From the NCBI GenBank assembly GCA_021234155.1, contig JAJEKV010000008.1, positions 7,404,445 to 7,468,444 on the forward strand: a stretch of DNA of 64,000 nucleotides, written 5' to 3'. Both the position numbers and the translations under genes were made by a program. This document shows positions 47,460 through 59,679 of this stretch, in pieces; within the stretch, counting starts at the first letter, position 1, and each line of letters starts with the position of its first letter. The notes beneath the pieces are model-generated. The model was not told the DNA's origin. It saw only the letters and a program-made list of their open reading frames with translations, and ran no database searches. This DNA comes from Isoetes taiwanensis (Eukaryota > Streptophyta > Lycopodiopsida > Isoetales > Isoetaceae).

Positions 47460-47765
47460 AGTTTTTCAACCCGCGAGTCGAGAAAGTCCCCTGTAAGTTT
47501 AAACAACTTGGACTTGAGGTATTTTTTGACTCGTGAGTCGAGAAAGCCCCCAAAAGTTTTGAAAGGATTGAAGTTGGAGCCTTCCTCTATTCACAAATTG
47601 AGAAAAAGCGATAAAAGACTAGACTTGAGGTCTTTCTCGACTTTCAAGTCGAGAAAGTCCCCTTTAAGGTATAAAAGACTGGACTTCAGGCTTTTTCTCA
47701 ACTCCGAGTCAAGAAATTCCTCTCTAAGCTATAAAAGACTAGACTCGAGTCGAGAAAGTTCCCCT
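47460..47765. repeat. GACTCGNGAGTCGAG palindrome array upstream of gene X copy 1
   Basis: About six units of 55-75 bp contain the palindrome core (CGCGAGTCGAGAAAGTCCCC, GACTCGTGAGTCGAGAAAG, CTTTCTCGACTTTCAAGTCG and others) and a shared spacer TATAAAAGACTNGACTT. It lies on the 5' side of gene X in the reverse sense, as does the related array at 61195-61535. Confidence 0.85.
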
Positions 47766-48064
47766 TAAGTTCAAAAAGCTTGGAGATTATGATATTTAAT
47801 ATCTAACATAGCTGGCACTTACTGCGATGATATTTTGGCAGTGACTGATGATGGCTAGCTCAATGGGTGGAGTATCCGTTGACAACAATCGGCACTCCCG
47901 GTTCCCATACAGTTCCTTATCCTCTATGGGACCTCCTTCTCCATCTGCACCACCTGTGCTACTCTCACCTCTTTACTCTTCAGGTTCAGTAATGAAGAAA
48001 TAATGATTTTTGGTTTGCCCTCCTTGGGAGGTGGGCTGGTCGTATATGTCATTTGATCCCCTTA

Positions 48065-48480
48065 ATCTGTCGTTTAGATTGGTCCAATTTGAAAAGTGGA
48101 GCTGCTTTGGTCAATGTGAGTAAAGGGCTCCTTTACCGTCCATTTGCTGACATGATGTTAGGGTGCCATCTGCCCGTCTATTAGCAGAAGTTGTTTTTCT
48201 TTCTTTTCTTTTCCTTTTTACTGGAGCAGCTATGGCATTGGGAGGAGTTTGGTGGCATTAGGAGGAGTTTGGAGGAGTTTGTATAAGCCAATTGTGGTGT
48301 CTCTGCCAGACATGCCCATTGCAAGCCAAGAACTGTTGAGAACATGCAATGAAGGCCACAATGGCCAACACGTGAAGTCCTGTCGCATCATAGTCAGGTT
48401 GGCTCCTTCCCCTCTCGATGATCCCGAACAAACACAAGGTATCCTTCTCTCTGGTCGTAGCCAGATAGGAATGTCCCAAA
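48065..48480 (+). repeat. Repeat R, copy 1, with a conserved protein-like segment
   Basis: The sequence recurs inverted at 57560-57970, and partly at 56490-56680. In all, GTGGAGCTGCTTT, TTAGGGTGCCAT, GACATGCCCATTGCAA and AAGGCCACAATGGCC-type segments align. Translated here it gives KPIVVSLPDMPIASQELLRT followed by EGHNGQHVKSC and LAPSPLDDPE. The protein segment is similar in the other copies, so it may come from a captured gene. Function unknown. Confidence 0.6.
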
Positions 48481-48489
48481 ATATTATAG

Positions 48490-51400
48490 AAGTGAATTTC
48501 ACTTCTAGATATTTGTAGGTGAGTGCAACCTCTATATTTTGATCCTGATAAGTGAAGGAGGGAGGCCTGGGTTGACGAACGACAAGATGAGCAGCATCTT
48601 AGTCTTAACCAAATTAACGCGCATTCTAATGGCTAGAAGTATCTAAGGCATCTAGGTGCTGCTGCATGTCAGCTAGAGTGTAAGGTAAGAGATCCCCATC
48701 ATCGACATATATGAGCTGCATGTGATGATATGGTGCATAAGCTGAGCTCGACCACCCCCATGTTCAACAAGCCAACCTTCTAATTGATCAATATACATGC
48801 CAAATAGCGTAGGAGAGTGGGTATCCCTGGCAGATCCCAATACTACTATTGACAGGTTGATCGGACGGTGTCGTTCAAGCTGAGCATATCTCATACAACC
48901 ACTGTACTGCATTGCAAATCCGTAGGAATGCCCCAGTGCATCAATCTCTCCCACAGTCTTTCCGAGATCCAATGTTGAAGGCCTTCACAAAATCAATGAA
49001 ACACAAAATCCAAAATGTAAAAATATGATCAATGATGGATTGATTGGGCCTAAATCCTGCTTGTGTAAGGGTCTGGACCTCTGCCTCCTCTGCCCACACC
49101 ATCAGCTCAAGATGCTGGCCACTAGTTTTGAAAACAATAGGGTAACCATGGTTGTGTGGTAGTTGGCTAGGCAGTGAGTGTCACCTGCCTTACAGATAGA
49201 AACAACCATACTAGTGGTCCATTCTGGGGGAAAGCCTTCCTGAAGCACCCTATTGAGCAATGTAATTAGGAGGGGGCTTATCGATGGGCACACCCATTTG
49301 AATAGTTATGCCTGCATGCCATCTAAGTCTGCCGCCTTCCCATTGGCGAGATGCTGTAAGCTCTGGACAACCCTATACCTGGCATTTTTACCCTTGATAA
49401 AAGTGCAATACTATCCGATAGTATGCACGTCCAAAGCGGAGCTGTGACCCACTGAAGTCAATGTTTAAGTGCCTTACATTCATCATCAAACCACTAGTTA
49501 TGAGGAAAAGTTGCTATTCACGAGGGCCTATATAGGAGGCCTCTGGCCAGTTTGTTGCTATAGTATGGGAAGTTGTAGGATTCCCGTTAGCTGGTCTATG
49601 AGAATCTGGGTATAAGATTCTGCATGGTCGTAATCCAAGTGCAGCTAAGGCATGCGTGGGGTTGAAGGATACAAGACATAAACAAGTCGCCAAGCTATTT
49701 GTAGAAAGTGAGGTTGATGGTCTGAATCCACCTCTTCATCTCTATTCTCTGTGCTAGCATAGAGGTGGGCGACAAGGTGCACTCTACCACCAGCACGTAA
49801 TCCACGACATTGGTGCCGCCTTCCTGTTCCTCTTACCGACAAGTGTAGCAGGAGGAGGATGGCCACTTTGTCAGACCATTGTAGATAATCAAGTTAAGGA
49901 TGTTGCACATTTAAAGCAACTGCCTACCAAAGTGCGTGACCGAGTGTGCTTTGTCGTCTGATGCTCATAGTCAAGAAGTCTCTACAAAGTGAGCTGTGAT
50001 ATATGCTCAACCAAAGGGTAGCTGTTCTATGCCAGTGCATGCATTGAAGTCTCCAAGTAGCACCACATCTCCCAACTGTCTGTGCTGTTGTATATCATCA
50101 TATAGATCAACATAGAATCTAACCTATCCACAAAGTGGCAATGATAGAAGTTGGAATCTGCATGCACTCGTACCAATAGATAACGATTATGTCTATCCGT
50201 CTTGTGTAGGGAGACTGACAATGCCAAAGTTGTTCGGTTGTTGCAGGCGATACCTCCATGTCCGCGCTTGCCTGTGCATTATTGAACAACGAGTAGTGCT
50301 GATAGCCCGACAAATCCAGTAGCCATGTCCAACATGTTGCTAGGTTTTCATAAGGAAGATAAAATCCATATCCCTGATGATGGAATTCAAACTATTTTCC
50401 TTCTATTCAGGAAAGCCCCTACAGTTCCAGAAGATCATACACAAGGACAATCCCTATTCAGCGGCGGAAGATGTAGACTCCCACGGAGTTGTAGCAGCAA
50501 CAACAACAAGAAGGGCAGCATCCCAAGGTAGTGTAGGAATAGTAGGAGCAATGTTGGCAGTAGAAGCACCATGAGGGATGAGTACGGACAATTGGTGAAG
50601 CAGGAACGACAATAGTAATAGTAGTAGCAATAGCGATAGCGATGGGACCCGGGGGAGGGGAGATGAGGAGCAATAGACTCGGTGATCGAGGCAACAACAA
50701 CACTAAAAGCAACTCCAATAACAGCATCTTGAGGGGTTGCAATAGCCTTGCGCACCACATCTGCGGCCTCGGAGTTAGACGACTGAAAAACCTCCACCTT
50801 GCCTTGGACCAGTGCGGCAATGCCATTAGTGTGGCGAATGCCCTTGGCGGGGATTAGCTCTTGTCTATGGGATTGCTATTGCAGCGGAGTGAGATCATGA
50901 TCAACATATAACTAGGTGCCCTTCAACTTCACACCTCGACGCCATCCTCCGATCAACGCGTCTGCTATTGTGAATTGCACAATGTGTGGGCGATCGCGAT
51001 GTTGAACACCAAGATAAGTTGTCCTAGCAACATGCACAGGAGCATGAAACTTCATGTGGGAAAGGAGCAGGGCCTGGTGTTGCCCAATGAGGTTCTTCGC
51101 TGCTTCTTTGAAGAGGCTTTAGACAACCACATTGTGGCCTCTACACCTCTTCTCTTGTTGCTCTTTGAGCTAGTGCAATGTCCGCCAAGCCGGTGGGTGA
51201 TGTCTGTTATCTGTGCTATTGTTTTGAGGGACGAGGCAGTAGGGGATGTCGGGGTAGGGCAACATTTGCCACGCTCGTCTGTCTAGATGGCGAGTTTCAG
51301 ATGTGAACATAGGTACTAGCCGCAATATGTTGTGTAGTCTTCATCCCTTGGATTTGAGAGCTTAGCTCTTGCTAGGGCAATTCCTTCCTGCCAATTCACA

Positions 51401-51540
51401 CATGCAATGCCGTGGTTGCTCATGAACATCTGCATGGAGGCCCTTACCCTGTTGAGCAATTGTTATATGCACCTCTCGCACATCATGATCCAGCGCAACT
51501 ATAGAAGTATAATCTCTTTATTTGACCTTCTCTATTGCAC
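48490..51540 (-). mobile_element. LINE copy B (reverse), heavily decayed
   Basis: Reverse-strand frames give the LINE-A domains in order: a 5' part near 51300-51540 matching LINE-A 9690-9790, the endonuclease region (50027-50313, 49645-49866), the RT (49102-49293 with LLNRVLQEGFPPEWTTSMVV; 48673-48972 with SPTLFGMYIDQLEGWL) and a segment equal to LINE-A 12870-12920 near 48490-48540. YADD is not readable. Many stops are present. The 3' UTR and TTCTA tail are missing, so the 3' end is lost or replaced by repeat R at 48065-48480. Confidence 0.85.
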
Positions 51541-51544
51541 CATG

Positions 51545-52600
51545 CACGAGAAAATGGTGTTGGCGTTGGAATAAAATGCATTTTTGTGCTGATTAAAATT
51601 AATGCTATTATATACAATCTTCAACTGATGATGAATTATTCAGGCTGCATATTTGTTTTTTTTGAAATGATAATGATCTAGAAAAAAAATCCACCTGCTT
51701 ACCAAACTATCATATGGATGTGGTCAGATTTATTTCTTGATATTAAATAGTACCTTTGATCAATGGCATTCCGACAAAAAAGTGGATGTCCATATTTTAA
51801 TAATCCATTAGCATAGAACATAAGATCTAGGTACTTTTATATGTGTTTTTGTAACAAGGAATCTACAAAAATCTGATATGCAAAGACATTGACAAAGGCA
51901 TCCAATGTTGGGCAGGAATGTCTAGAGATTCATTTAAGTTAGAAGAGAAAATGGAGAAATCAGGGCCATTCAATGGTGCATGCATGTTCATTTAAGAAGT
52001 GCTGCAGTGCACTGGCAGCCTTTGCTCTTGAAAAAACCTGTGTTGTTGGGTGCCCAACTAGACAGATCCAACCCCAAGACGAAGAAAAAGTATGGCTTTT
52101 ACTTTAACTTATTATCCAGCCCACATGATCTTCACTGTCTGAATGTAACAGCCAAGGCCTACAAGTAGAAGGGTCCAAATCTTTAAGCAAAAAAAGGCCT
52201 TCGCCGTACCTCGGGACAGTTCAAAACACAACTCGGATGTATTAATAAATTTTTTGTTGTAGAATGCCCAGCTTGGGAGACCTCTCAGCTATGGAGATGC
52301 CTACGCCGGAATAGTAGTACGAGGCAAGTGCAGATGGCTTCTATTTCTGAACAACAGAAGCTTTTAGCGTTTTATTAGAGTTTGTACACCGCTCGTTCTA
52401 CAGAAGTTTTAAGTTCTTGGATGCCGGATTGGGATCTCTTTGGCAGATAAAAAAACAGGGTCCTATAGCGCCTTTCTGCTTTTCTTTTCTCGTGCTCTTT
52501 CTTTTGGATTCTTTATTCACTTCAAAGGGTCAAAATGAAAACGTATCTGCTTGCATTTTAAAGCCGATATTCATTTTTCGTGATTTGGTACAAGCGGGAA
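51545..52600. other. Upstream region of the bZIP gene
   Basis: AT-rich sequence with no second gene. An upstream open frame (52417-52629, 70 codons) overlaps the bZIP start in another frame and would act as an upstream ORF if transcription starts before it. A TATA box could not be fixed. Confidence 0.35.
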
Positions 52601-52604
52601 AACA

Positions 52605-54951
52605 ATGGCGGATGGATACAGTGAACTAATGCAGAGGCTTCAATCTTCGCTGGTTGCATCTTCTCTTTCCGGCAGTGGAGGCTCAAAATGCAACAAGCCC
52701 ACCACATTATCTCAGTCTCAGAGCATTTTTAGAAGCCTTGCAGGACATAATGTAAGTAACCAAGGTACATATCCGGTGAAAATAGAACACTCACCTTGTG
52801 CGTCTGATACTTCCACCAGAACGACTGTTTCGGCAGATATTTCCATGGAAGATACTTCAGGTTCCCCCGCGCCCCATATTTCAGTTCTAGATTCGTACTG
52901 CAACACAGATCTTAGCGACAACCCATCTCGTAGAAGAGGCCACCGGAGGGCTCAGAGTGAGACTTTCTTCAGAGGTGGGTTTCTATTCGATTCAGACCCT
53001 CATATTCTGAAAGGTGAACTGCAGAGGGCGTTTGTTAGAGAAATAGAAATGGATAAGGATGAGGCCTCCCTTGATAGAGATTGTATGGACTTAGGAGCTG
53101 ATGAGGAGCACAGTGACAAGGAGGAAGATAAAGAAGCTGATGCAGGTGATTTATTTTCTCTCTACATTGATATGGAAAAGATTAATAGTTTTGAGGTTGA
53201 AAATCCAACCAGGGAAGATAGGGAGATGCATGACATAGGGCATGTGCCTGCATCAGATAAATCCTCCAAGGAACAGGAAATAGATTGCAAGCCTAAGATT
53301 GGTGGCTTGAATGATAATGCTGATAAGCATACAGGGAGCTCTGTAATGGATACTTTACCTCACAAAAGCCCTAAAAGGGCAGAAGATAATGTTCAGGACA
53401 TGAAGCGCGGATCCATCAAATCTGAAAATGGCTTGAAACAAGAGGAAGGGAAAAAAGAAACATTATCCAAAGTTTGGAATCAGAATGAGAACATTAAGCA
53501 AAGGGAAGGAAACCGTGGAGAAACTCATAACACAGCTAAGCTATCACACCATTCTAGAAGTATGTCCATGGATGGTGCATTAAACAATTTTCAGAGTAGT
53601 AAGAACCTTGATATTGGGCAGCATTTGGCATCCATAACAGAAGGTCACCGTGCGAAACATTTTCATACTAACTCCATGGATGGCAGCACAAATTTCAAGG
53701 TGGATGTAGAAGGACTTGATGCAAACAAGAAATTCTCTGCAAATCATAAGCTCGCTGAAATAGCTCTGGTTGATCCAAAAAGAGCAAAAAGGTTAGTAGC
53801 TCAATATTTTTTGCATGCTTTTTTAGGCATGATTCTTAGATATGGTTTTGTACATGTTGTAGGATTCTGGCAAACAGACAGTCGGCAGCTCGATCTAAGG
53901 AGCGGAAAATGCGTTACATTTCAGAGCTTGAGCGCAAGGTCCAAACTCTACAAACAGAAGCAACATCATTATCTGCACAGTTGACAATCTTACAGGTTAT
54001 ATATCTTTAGACAAGTAAAGTTTGAATTGTGATGCGCAAAACCTTTTATTAACAATCATCATTGTCAATTCCAGCGAGACTCGACAACACTGACAAATGA
54101 GAATAATGAGCTGAAGTTGAGATTGCAGTCAATGGAGCAGCAAGCACAGCTAAGAGATGGTCAGTTTGTACTTCTAGCAATGACAGCTATGTTCATTCCC
54201 TGTTTCATGTACCCTCTCCATTGGGGCAAGTAATAGTTAATGGCTAGGCCAAAATCACGCATAATAATTAGACGGAAGTCCATGTGTAAAACAAGCAAAT
54301 TCATTGTTCCTTATATGCAACACAATTATAGTCTATCAACAATGTTAAATTAGAGTTTCTATGCTTCGTATCATGTCAGAATTGTCTAGAACCAAAGCAT
54401 GGTTGTGAAAAGTGTGTGCACCATTTTATTGATTTCTTCTGTCTGCTTTGAGTTTTGTTATCCACAGAGTATATGTTGAAGCAGCAAATTTTTATCATCC
54501 ATGCCTTCAGAGAATATCCAAAGAAAGCAGAAATTGAAGTTCATACCACCGTTTCTATCTCATGTTGATCTTACTTTTCCGAGATTATATATACTTTTTA
54601 AGTTATGTGATTGAAGTTGAACTAAGGCCTTCTTCTTTGCCTGTAACTGCAGCTTTGAATGATGCTTTGCGTGATGAGATACAGAGACTGAAGTTGATGG
54701 CTAGCCAGCTCATGGGTGGTCTAGGGCAGCAGCTTTTCCAATTTTCTCAAGAACCAGCACCACAACAAGCACAGGATGCAGCTGCTTCACAACCAACTCC
54801 TCAGGATCCAGCTGCAAAGGAAGCAGTGCAGCCAGATTTTTTACAAAATGCATTTGGTGCCCTTCAGGGGCTCACTGGATCTTTGGGACCTTCTTTTATA
54901 AAGCAAGAAGAGGCTGGCATTGCAGTTAATCGAAAGACTGGAACTGTGTAA
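52605..54951 (+). CDS. Group I bZIP transcription factor (VIP1/bZIP29/RF2a type), four exons
   Basis: Exons 52605-53791, 53863-53995, 54075-54159 and 54653-54951 join in frame with GT-AG introns to give 567 residues. The basic region starts at about residue 391 ([22 protein letters not shown]) with Asn-x7-Lys, the Lys being typical of group I. The zipper follows through [23 protein letters not shown] and [14 protein letters not shown] to about 468, then [15 protein letters not shown]. Group I motifs HRRAQS (113-118) and HSRSMS (316-321) fit the HxRxxS site bound by 14-3-3 proteins in VIP1 and bZIP29, which control cytoplasmic retention. The N-terminal half is acidic and Ser-rich; the C-terminal is Gln/Ala/Pro-rich with IKQEE, a possible SUMO site. 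It is a nuclear DNA-binding regulator of development or osmosensory response in known relatives. The gene is intact, in contrast with its surroundings. Confidence 0.92.
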
Positions 54952-54954
54952 ATG

Positions 54955-56240
54955 TTAATTAATAATAGTATAATTTTTTGCGATGGACATGCAAATTTTG
55001 TTGTCAAATAAATTCCATATATATGTGGAGTGACACTGGCAATGTTCATTGTACGGCGGCTTGAGTAAAAAAATAATTGCGTTTGCTTCAATGATACACA
55101 GTTCTGAAGCGTTTTGGAAGTACAAATGGCAAATGCCACCAGGCGATGGGCAATTGTTTGTTAATTCTATTTGCAGATATCCTTTGCTTACCATAGTATT
55201 TATTCTGCTGATAGTCCAAAACTGCGTTGTGAACATCTTTCTCCTCGACAACTAAAGAAGGAAAGCCAAACAAATTTATGGCACACGGAAGCTCTGGTGT
55301 TCCAAACTTTTCTTTAAAGTTTCCGTTAGACATTATCTGTTGCTTCTTAATAGTTTCTTTATTTCCATTTGTTCCTCACCTATGTTAAATCTGTTGCTTC
55401 TTAATAGTTTCTCTATTTCCATTTGTTCCTCACCAATGTGAACACAAGTTTTGATAACTTCTTGATTCAACTTATCAGCAACATCTCTGCCTTGATGCTA
55501 TTTGCTATTGACTTTAGACTTATGAGTAACATTTCTGCCTTGATGCTATTGACTTTAGGGAAGAACTTCAAAATACTCTTTTGCCAAAACACCCCTCCTT
55601 TGGGATATTTTTATGGAAATGACCGTAACCAGAAACCAGGGGCGTTTTGACAATTGCAGCAAAACATAAGAGTATTTTTGAGTTTTAATAGTCCATGAAC
55701 TAGGACATGACCAAGCAAATGTTGGATGTGTGTTTAGGGGCGTTTTGACAATTGCAGCAAAACATAAGAGTATTTTTGAGTTTTAATAGTCCATGAACTA
55801 GGACATGACCAAGCAAATGTTGGATGTGTGTTTATGCCTGAGTTGATTGATAGTGATAGACATTAAAATGCTTCTAACAAAGTGGACCAGATATAGTTTT
55901 TATTCAAGATATGATCTATATTCTGGGACCAGATATAGTATACTCAAGATGTGGTCTATACCTCACGCTTAATATGGCACCCAAATATGATATCGAACAA
56001 ATGGCCTCGAGCATCCCTAGTAAGATAAGGCTCTTGACATCACCTTGAAGCAGCAGTCCATGACTGCTAGATGTTACTGAGGGGGCTGTTGAAGATCATG
56101 AAACAAGGAAAGAGAAACAAATAGCTTTGAGACTAGGTATGGGTAACGAATTGTATAATCAAACATGACTATTTGCCTTTACGTTCCAAGGGATAATATG
56201 TACACAAAGTATGAGGAAATGTACTCACGCTCCCCAAATA
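54955..56240. repeat. 3' flank of the bZIP gene with three tandem duplications
   Basis: GTTGCTTCTTAATAGTTTC...GTTCCTCACC repeats at 55339-55440. CATCTCTGCCTTGATGCTATT repeats near 55481-55557. A 98-bp unit starting GGGGCGTTTTGACAATTGC repeats almost exactly at 55639-55736 and 55737-55834. No gene is visible. Confidence 0.8.
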
Positions 56241-56489
56241 TGAGATCAAACTTGAAAAAAATATGAAGGGGCTCTGACTAGTCTAAACCAAGAATCTGCT
56301 ACTTTTTCCAAGACAAGTGCTTTACTCTTCATCATAACCTTTTGAACTTCTTCAAGATCAATGAGTAGGTAGGGTTTTGAGGCAACTACTTCTTCTTCTT
56401 CTTCTTCTTTGATAGACAAAGAGGCAACGATACTGCCCTTGCTAAACTGACTACCAAGGGCGAGTATTTCTTGCCGAGTCTTGGCTTGA

Positions 56490-56680
56490 ACTTTTGCCAA
56501 AGAGAAGGATAACTTTTATTTCTTGGGGATCATAGAGAGGTGAAGGAGCAACCCGACCTGGGGCTTCGACGCAATGTAAAGTTTGGGTAGTTTCGATTCT
56601 GCTATATCGTCCAATCCTGGAGTGCCACGTGTGCAACATTCTTTCCCAAAATTGTTCTCTTAGTTTCATTTTTCAATTAT
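56490..56680 (-). repeat. Repeat R, partial copy 3
   Basis: The reverse frame reads RVAPSPLYDPQEIKVILLFG, matching LAPSPLDDPEQTQGILLSG of copy 1. It covers only the last part of the repeat. Confidence 0.5.
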
Positions 56681-57559
56681 ACTTGCATTCTAAATTTCTA
56701 CTTGCATTCTAAGTTTTTACTTGCATTTTTTATTTGTTACTAACTTAGTAAGAAATAAAGAATGGAAGTAGAAAAACTTAGAATGTTGTTTGTCGACAAT
56801 TAATGAAACACAATATAGAAACAAAAAAATCTATTCAATATAGAGAATGTATTCAGATTACTGGAAAATAAGTTTCAAAACAGCAAAGCAAATTCAACAA
56901 TTCTTCCATCTAGGAAAGCTGGCAGAGCTTAATGGTACTGCAGCTGAGCTTCAAGTTTTTGAAACCTTTTCATCGGAAGAAGCAGCCAGCATTTTTGTGA
57001 GACCACGTTAAAAAAAAGGGAGTTCTTCCATTTCCTGTAAGTTGTGCAAAAAATAAGAATCGGCATGCAAAGGCAGCAAAGCGATCCTAAAATACGAAAA
57101 AACTCAATAACACCTTTAGTAAATATACCTTCAAGACAAAAACATTTGCAGGCAGCCATTTCACATCTCGGGAGGCCGGATTCACTAAAAAAGCTCAAGA
57201 AAGTCTCAAGAAACCTCTGTTTATCACGATCTTTAGCCAATCTTGTGAAAAATAAACTGACCTTCCATTAATCTTGCGAAAAATCACTCCACAAACATTC
57301 CTAAGACTCCTAAACCGTCGAATCAGACCTCAAAATCAACATCATCATCTTTCCAGCTAGGAATCATAAAACTTTAGCCGATCCTTGAAGAATCCTTGCA
57401 AAAAAATCTCTAAAACTCGTACAATGCGTAATCTAACTTCCGCCATCATTCTGGCGCCATAGCCACAGCCATCATTCCGGCGCCGTAGTCGCAGCTATAG
57501 CCGCGCACAAAGAGAGAGAAAAGTGCTCGAAAAATATCGTTTATGTAGCTGAACACGTC

Positions 57560-57970
57560 ACCGCCATATCAGAATCAAAACTACCCAAAACTTTACGTTA
57601 CACCAATTTTCTTCAACTTGTAATTCCGCCGTGTCAGGCGTGCCTCCGCGCTGGCGCGCGTCGGCACGTCTTCCAGGGCGAAATTGCAAGTAGAAGGAAA
57701 TTCCTGTATACAAGGCTGCATGTGCTGGGCATTGTGGCCCTGATTGGTTGTTCTCATCGATTCTTGGATTGCAATGGGCATGTCCAGCAGACACACTATA
57801 ACAGGCTTACATGAAGACGCATCAGATGCCAAATGCCTCCCAACGCCATAGCTGCGCCCACTAAGAAATTCAAGTTCTGCTAATAGACAATTGCATGGCA
57901 CCCTAACGTCATCTCAACAAATGGACGACAAAGAAGCCCTCCACTCGCGCTGACTAAAGCAGCTCCACTT
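57560..57970 (-). repeat. Repeat R, copy 2 (inverted)
   Basis: Reverse complement of 48065-48480 with moderate divergence. The reverse frame (57593-57901) reads KPVIVCLLDMPIAIQESMRT and NQGHNAQHMQPC, lining up with copy 1. Near 57640 a GC-rich GCGCTGGCGCGCGTCGG stretch is private to this copy. Confidence 0.6.
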
Positions 57971-58207
57971 TTCGATCTGGATCGTCCAAACAGCAGATCA
58001 AGCGGCATCAAATAGCATATACTATCAACACTTGTCCTTCGGGCAACCCAAAAAGCATATCTCCCAAGGGTTTGCCAAAAACCATTATATATTGAGATGG
58101 AGTTGAATTTCTTTTTTATTGAACAACCCCTCCAGACACTTGCCAGTACTCATTACTAGTATAGGTTTCGTTAATTATTTTTACAAAAGTATATATTAGA
58201 ATCTTGT

Positions 58208-58985
58208 TAAGAATATTCCATTTTGAATAGCAACAAGCAGTTGGGAATTCCTGAACAATAAGCAACATCAATAAATGGAAAAACAAGAAGCTTGTGTGAC
58301 TTGTGTAGAATTGAAGCTGGATGAAATGTCACCCATCTCTGCCATGTCTTATAGAGTTGTACAAAATCGAGAGAAATAATGCCAAAAAAATTCAACCCGC
58401 AGTGTTTAAAGGAAGATATGAAATATTCGGTGTAGTATGTCAAGATGTTAAGACAAATCACGACAAGACATAACCATTACCCATACCATTAGAAAGTGAT
58501 AATGTACAAGTATGGATTTTATAAGTGTACCACGAACAAGTTGCCAGTGCAATGTATGCCCCAAGTATACAGAATTTTAGCTTTATGGAATGATGCTACA
58601 AGACAAGAATCTGGCAAAACTAAATATTTAAGAGATGCATACTTTATATTCAAATTGCCACAACTATAGCCAGTGGCCTAGATCCTATGTTCACAGATCA
58701 CTTTTGGAAGACTGGGAGTAACTTTTAGCATGAGTAGCAGAAATCAGCCGAAATCTGACGAGCAGACAACAGAATCAATATGATCTTGGAAGATATATTG
58801 AGGAGAATTGTACTTGAAAAACCATTCAAATGGGAGGAACATTTTCCATATTTAATATTTGCTTATAACAATGTGTACCACACATGTATCAAAGTGAGTT
58901 CATTTGTGGCGATGATGCATAGAAAGCTAGATTGTATATTGGAGTAAATCGAACATTGAATACTAACCCTATGCAGGAAAATATG
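58208..58985 (+). mobile_element. Ty3/gypsy integrase fragment, copy 2 (inverted relative to 16730-17488)
   Basis: The + strand carries the same integrase relic as 16730-17488 in reverse complement, with QTTESI and a FAYNNVYHT-like reading near 58760-58890. Similarity ends on the right at GGAAAATATGCAA (about 58988), where a methyltransferase-like frame begins. Confidence 0.75.
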
Positions 58986-59678
58986 CAAGTTCAGGAGCCC
59001 CACGCACTAGTGTACGCCACAAAAATTCAGGCCACTGCTGATGATCCTGTCGATGACATTGACCTCAGATTCTCGTTTGCCGATCATCCTCAAGAACTGC
59101 CACCAGTTCTGGTACCTAATGAAGAAGACGCAGACGGGGAGAGCGAGGCTATGGCCAGGAAGCTCTGCAACAGCAGATTCAGGTACAGCTGGCAAGGCTT
59201 GCCAGGAGACATAATCATGAGAAACCAGCTGGGGCCTGCCACATGCTCCTATCTCGTGCAGAAAATGGTACTGCCAGGAACAAGAGTGTTTGATTACTTC
59301 TCCTGTGGTTCGTTTGGCTGGACTTCATTGATGAATAAGAGATTTTGTATTGTATTCGAAAGTGACCCTGTTAAGCACAAGTGCCTACAGGGCATTCTTG
59401 GTAGGCTTGACCGCCTCCTGAATCCTATCATCGCAGCAGTTCCTGTGACAGAGAGACAAGGTGCTGTTGTTGAAGAAGCTGTAGATCCACCAAGTCCAGT
59501 GATACCTGAAGCTCAACCCGATGTGGACTATGATGTGATCAAAAAAACACAATTCAATCTGGACATTCTTGATGATCCCAATTTCACTGCCACAGCATTC
59601 GAGACCTTTCAAGGAGATCCTATGGGTGCTTCTTCTAGCCATGGCACTGGCGCTGCGGAACCTGATCCTGCTGCATGA
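58979..59678 (+). CDS. Methyltransferase-like C-terminal exon (putative, partial)
   Basis: A long open frame runs to TGA at 59676-59678. An acceptor-like CTATGCAG ends at about 58978, so this may be a last exon; the open frame itself starts at 58932. After an acidic region, GPATCSYLVQKMVLPGTRV is followed by FDYFSCGSFGWTSLMNK and RFCIVFESDPVKHKCLQ. This pattern (hydrophobic-D-x-F-x-x-G-x-x-G, then a strand ending in an acidic residue) is motif I and the next strand of SAM-dependent DNA methyltransferases. No DPPY-type motif is present in this piece. The last 80 residues are acidic and Ser/Pro-rich. Such domains occur in several plant transposons. Activity is unproved. Confidence 0.45.
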
Positions 59679-59679
59679 C

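Noticed and set aside
50435-50826. Leu/Tyr-rich reverse frames that could be read as membrane proteins
   Set aside because: They are read-through of simple AAC/GTA-type repeats inside the decayed LINE-B; low complexity, not genes.
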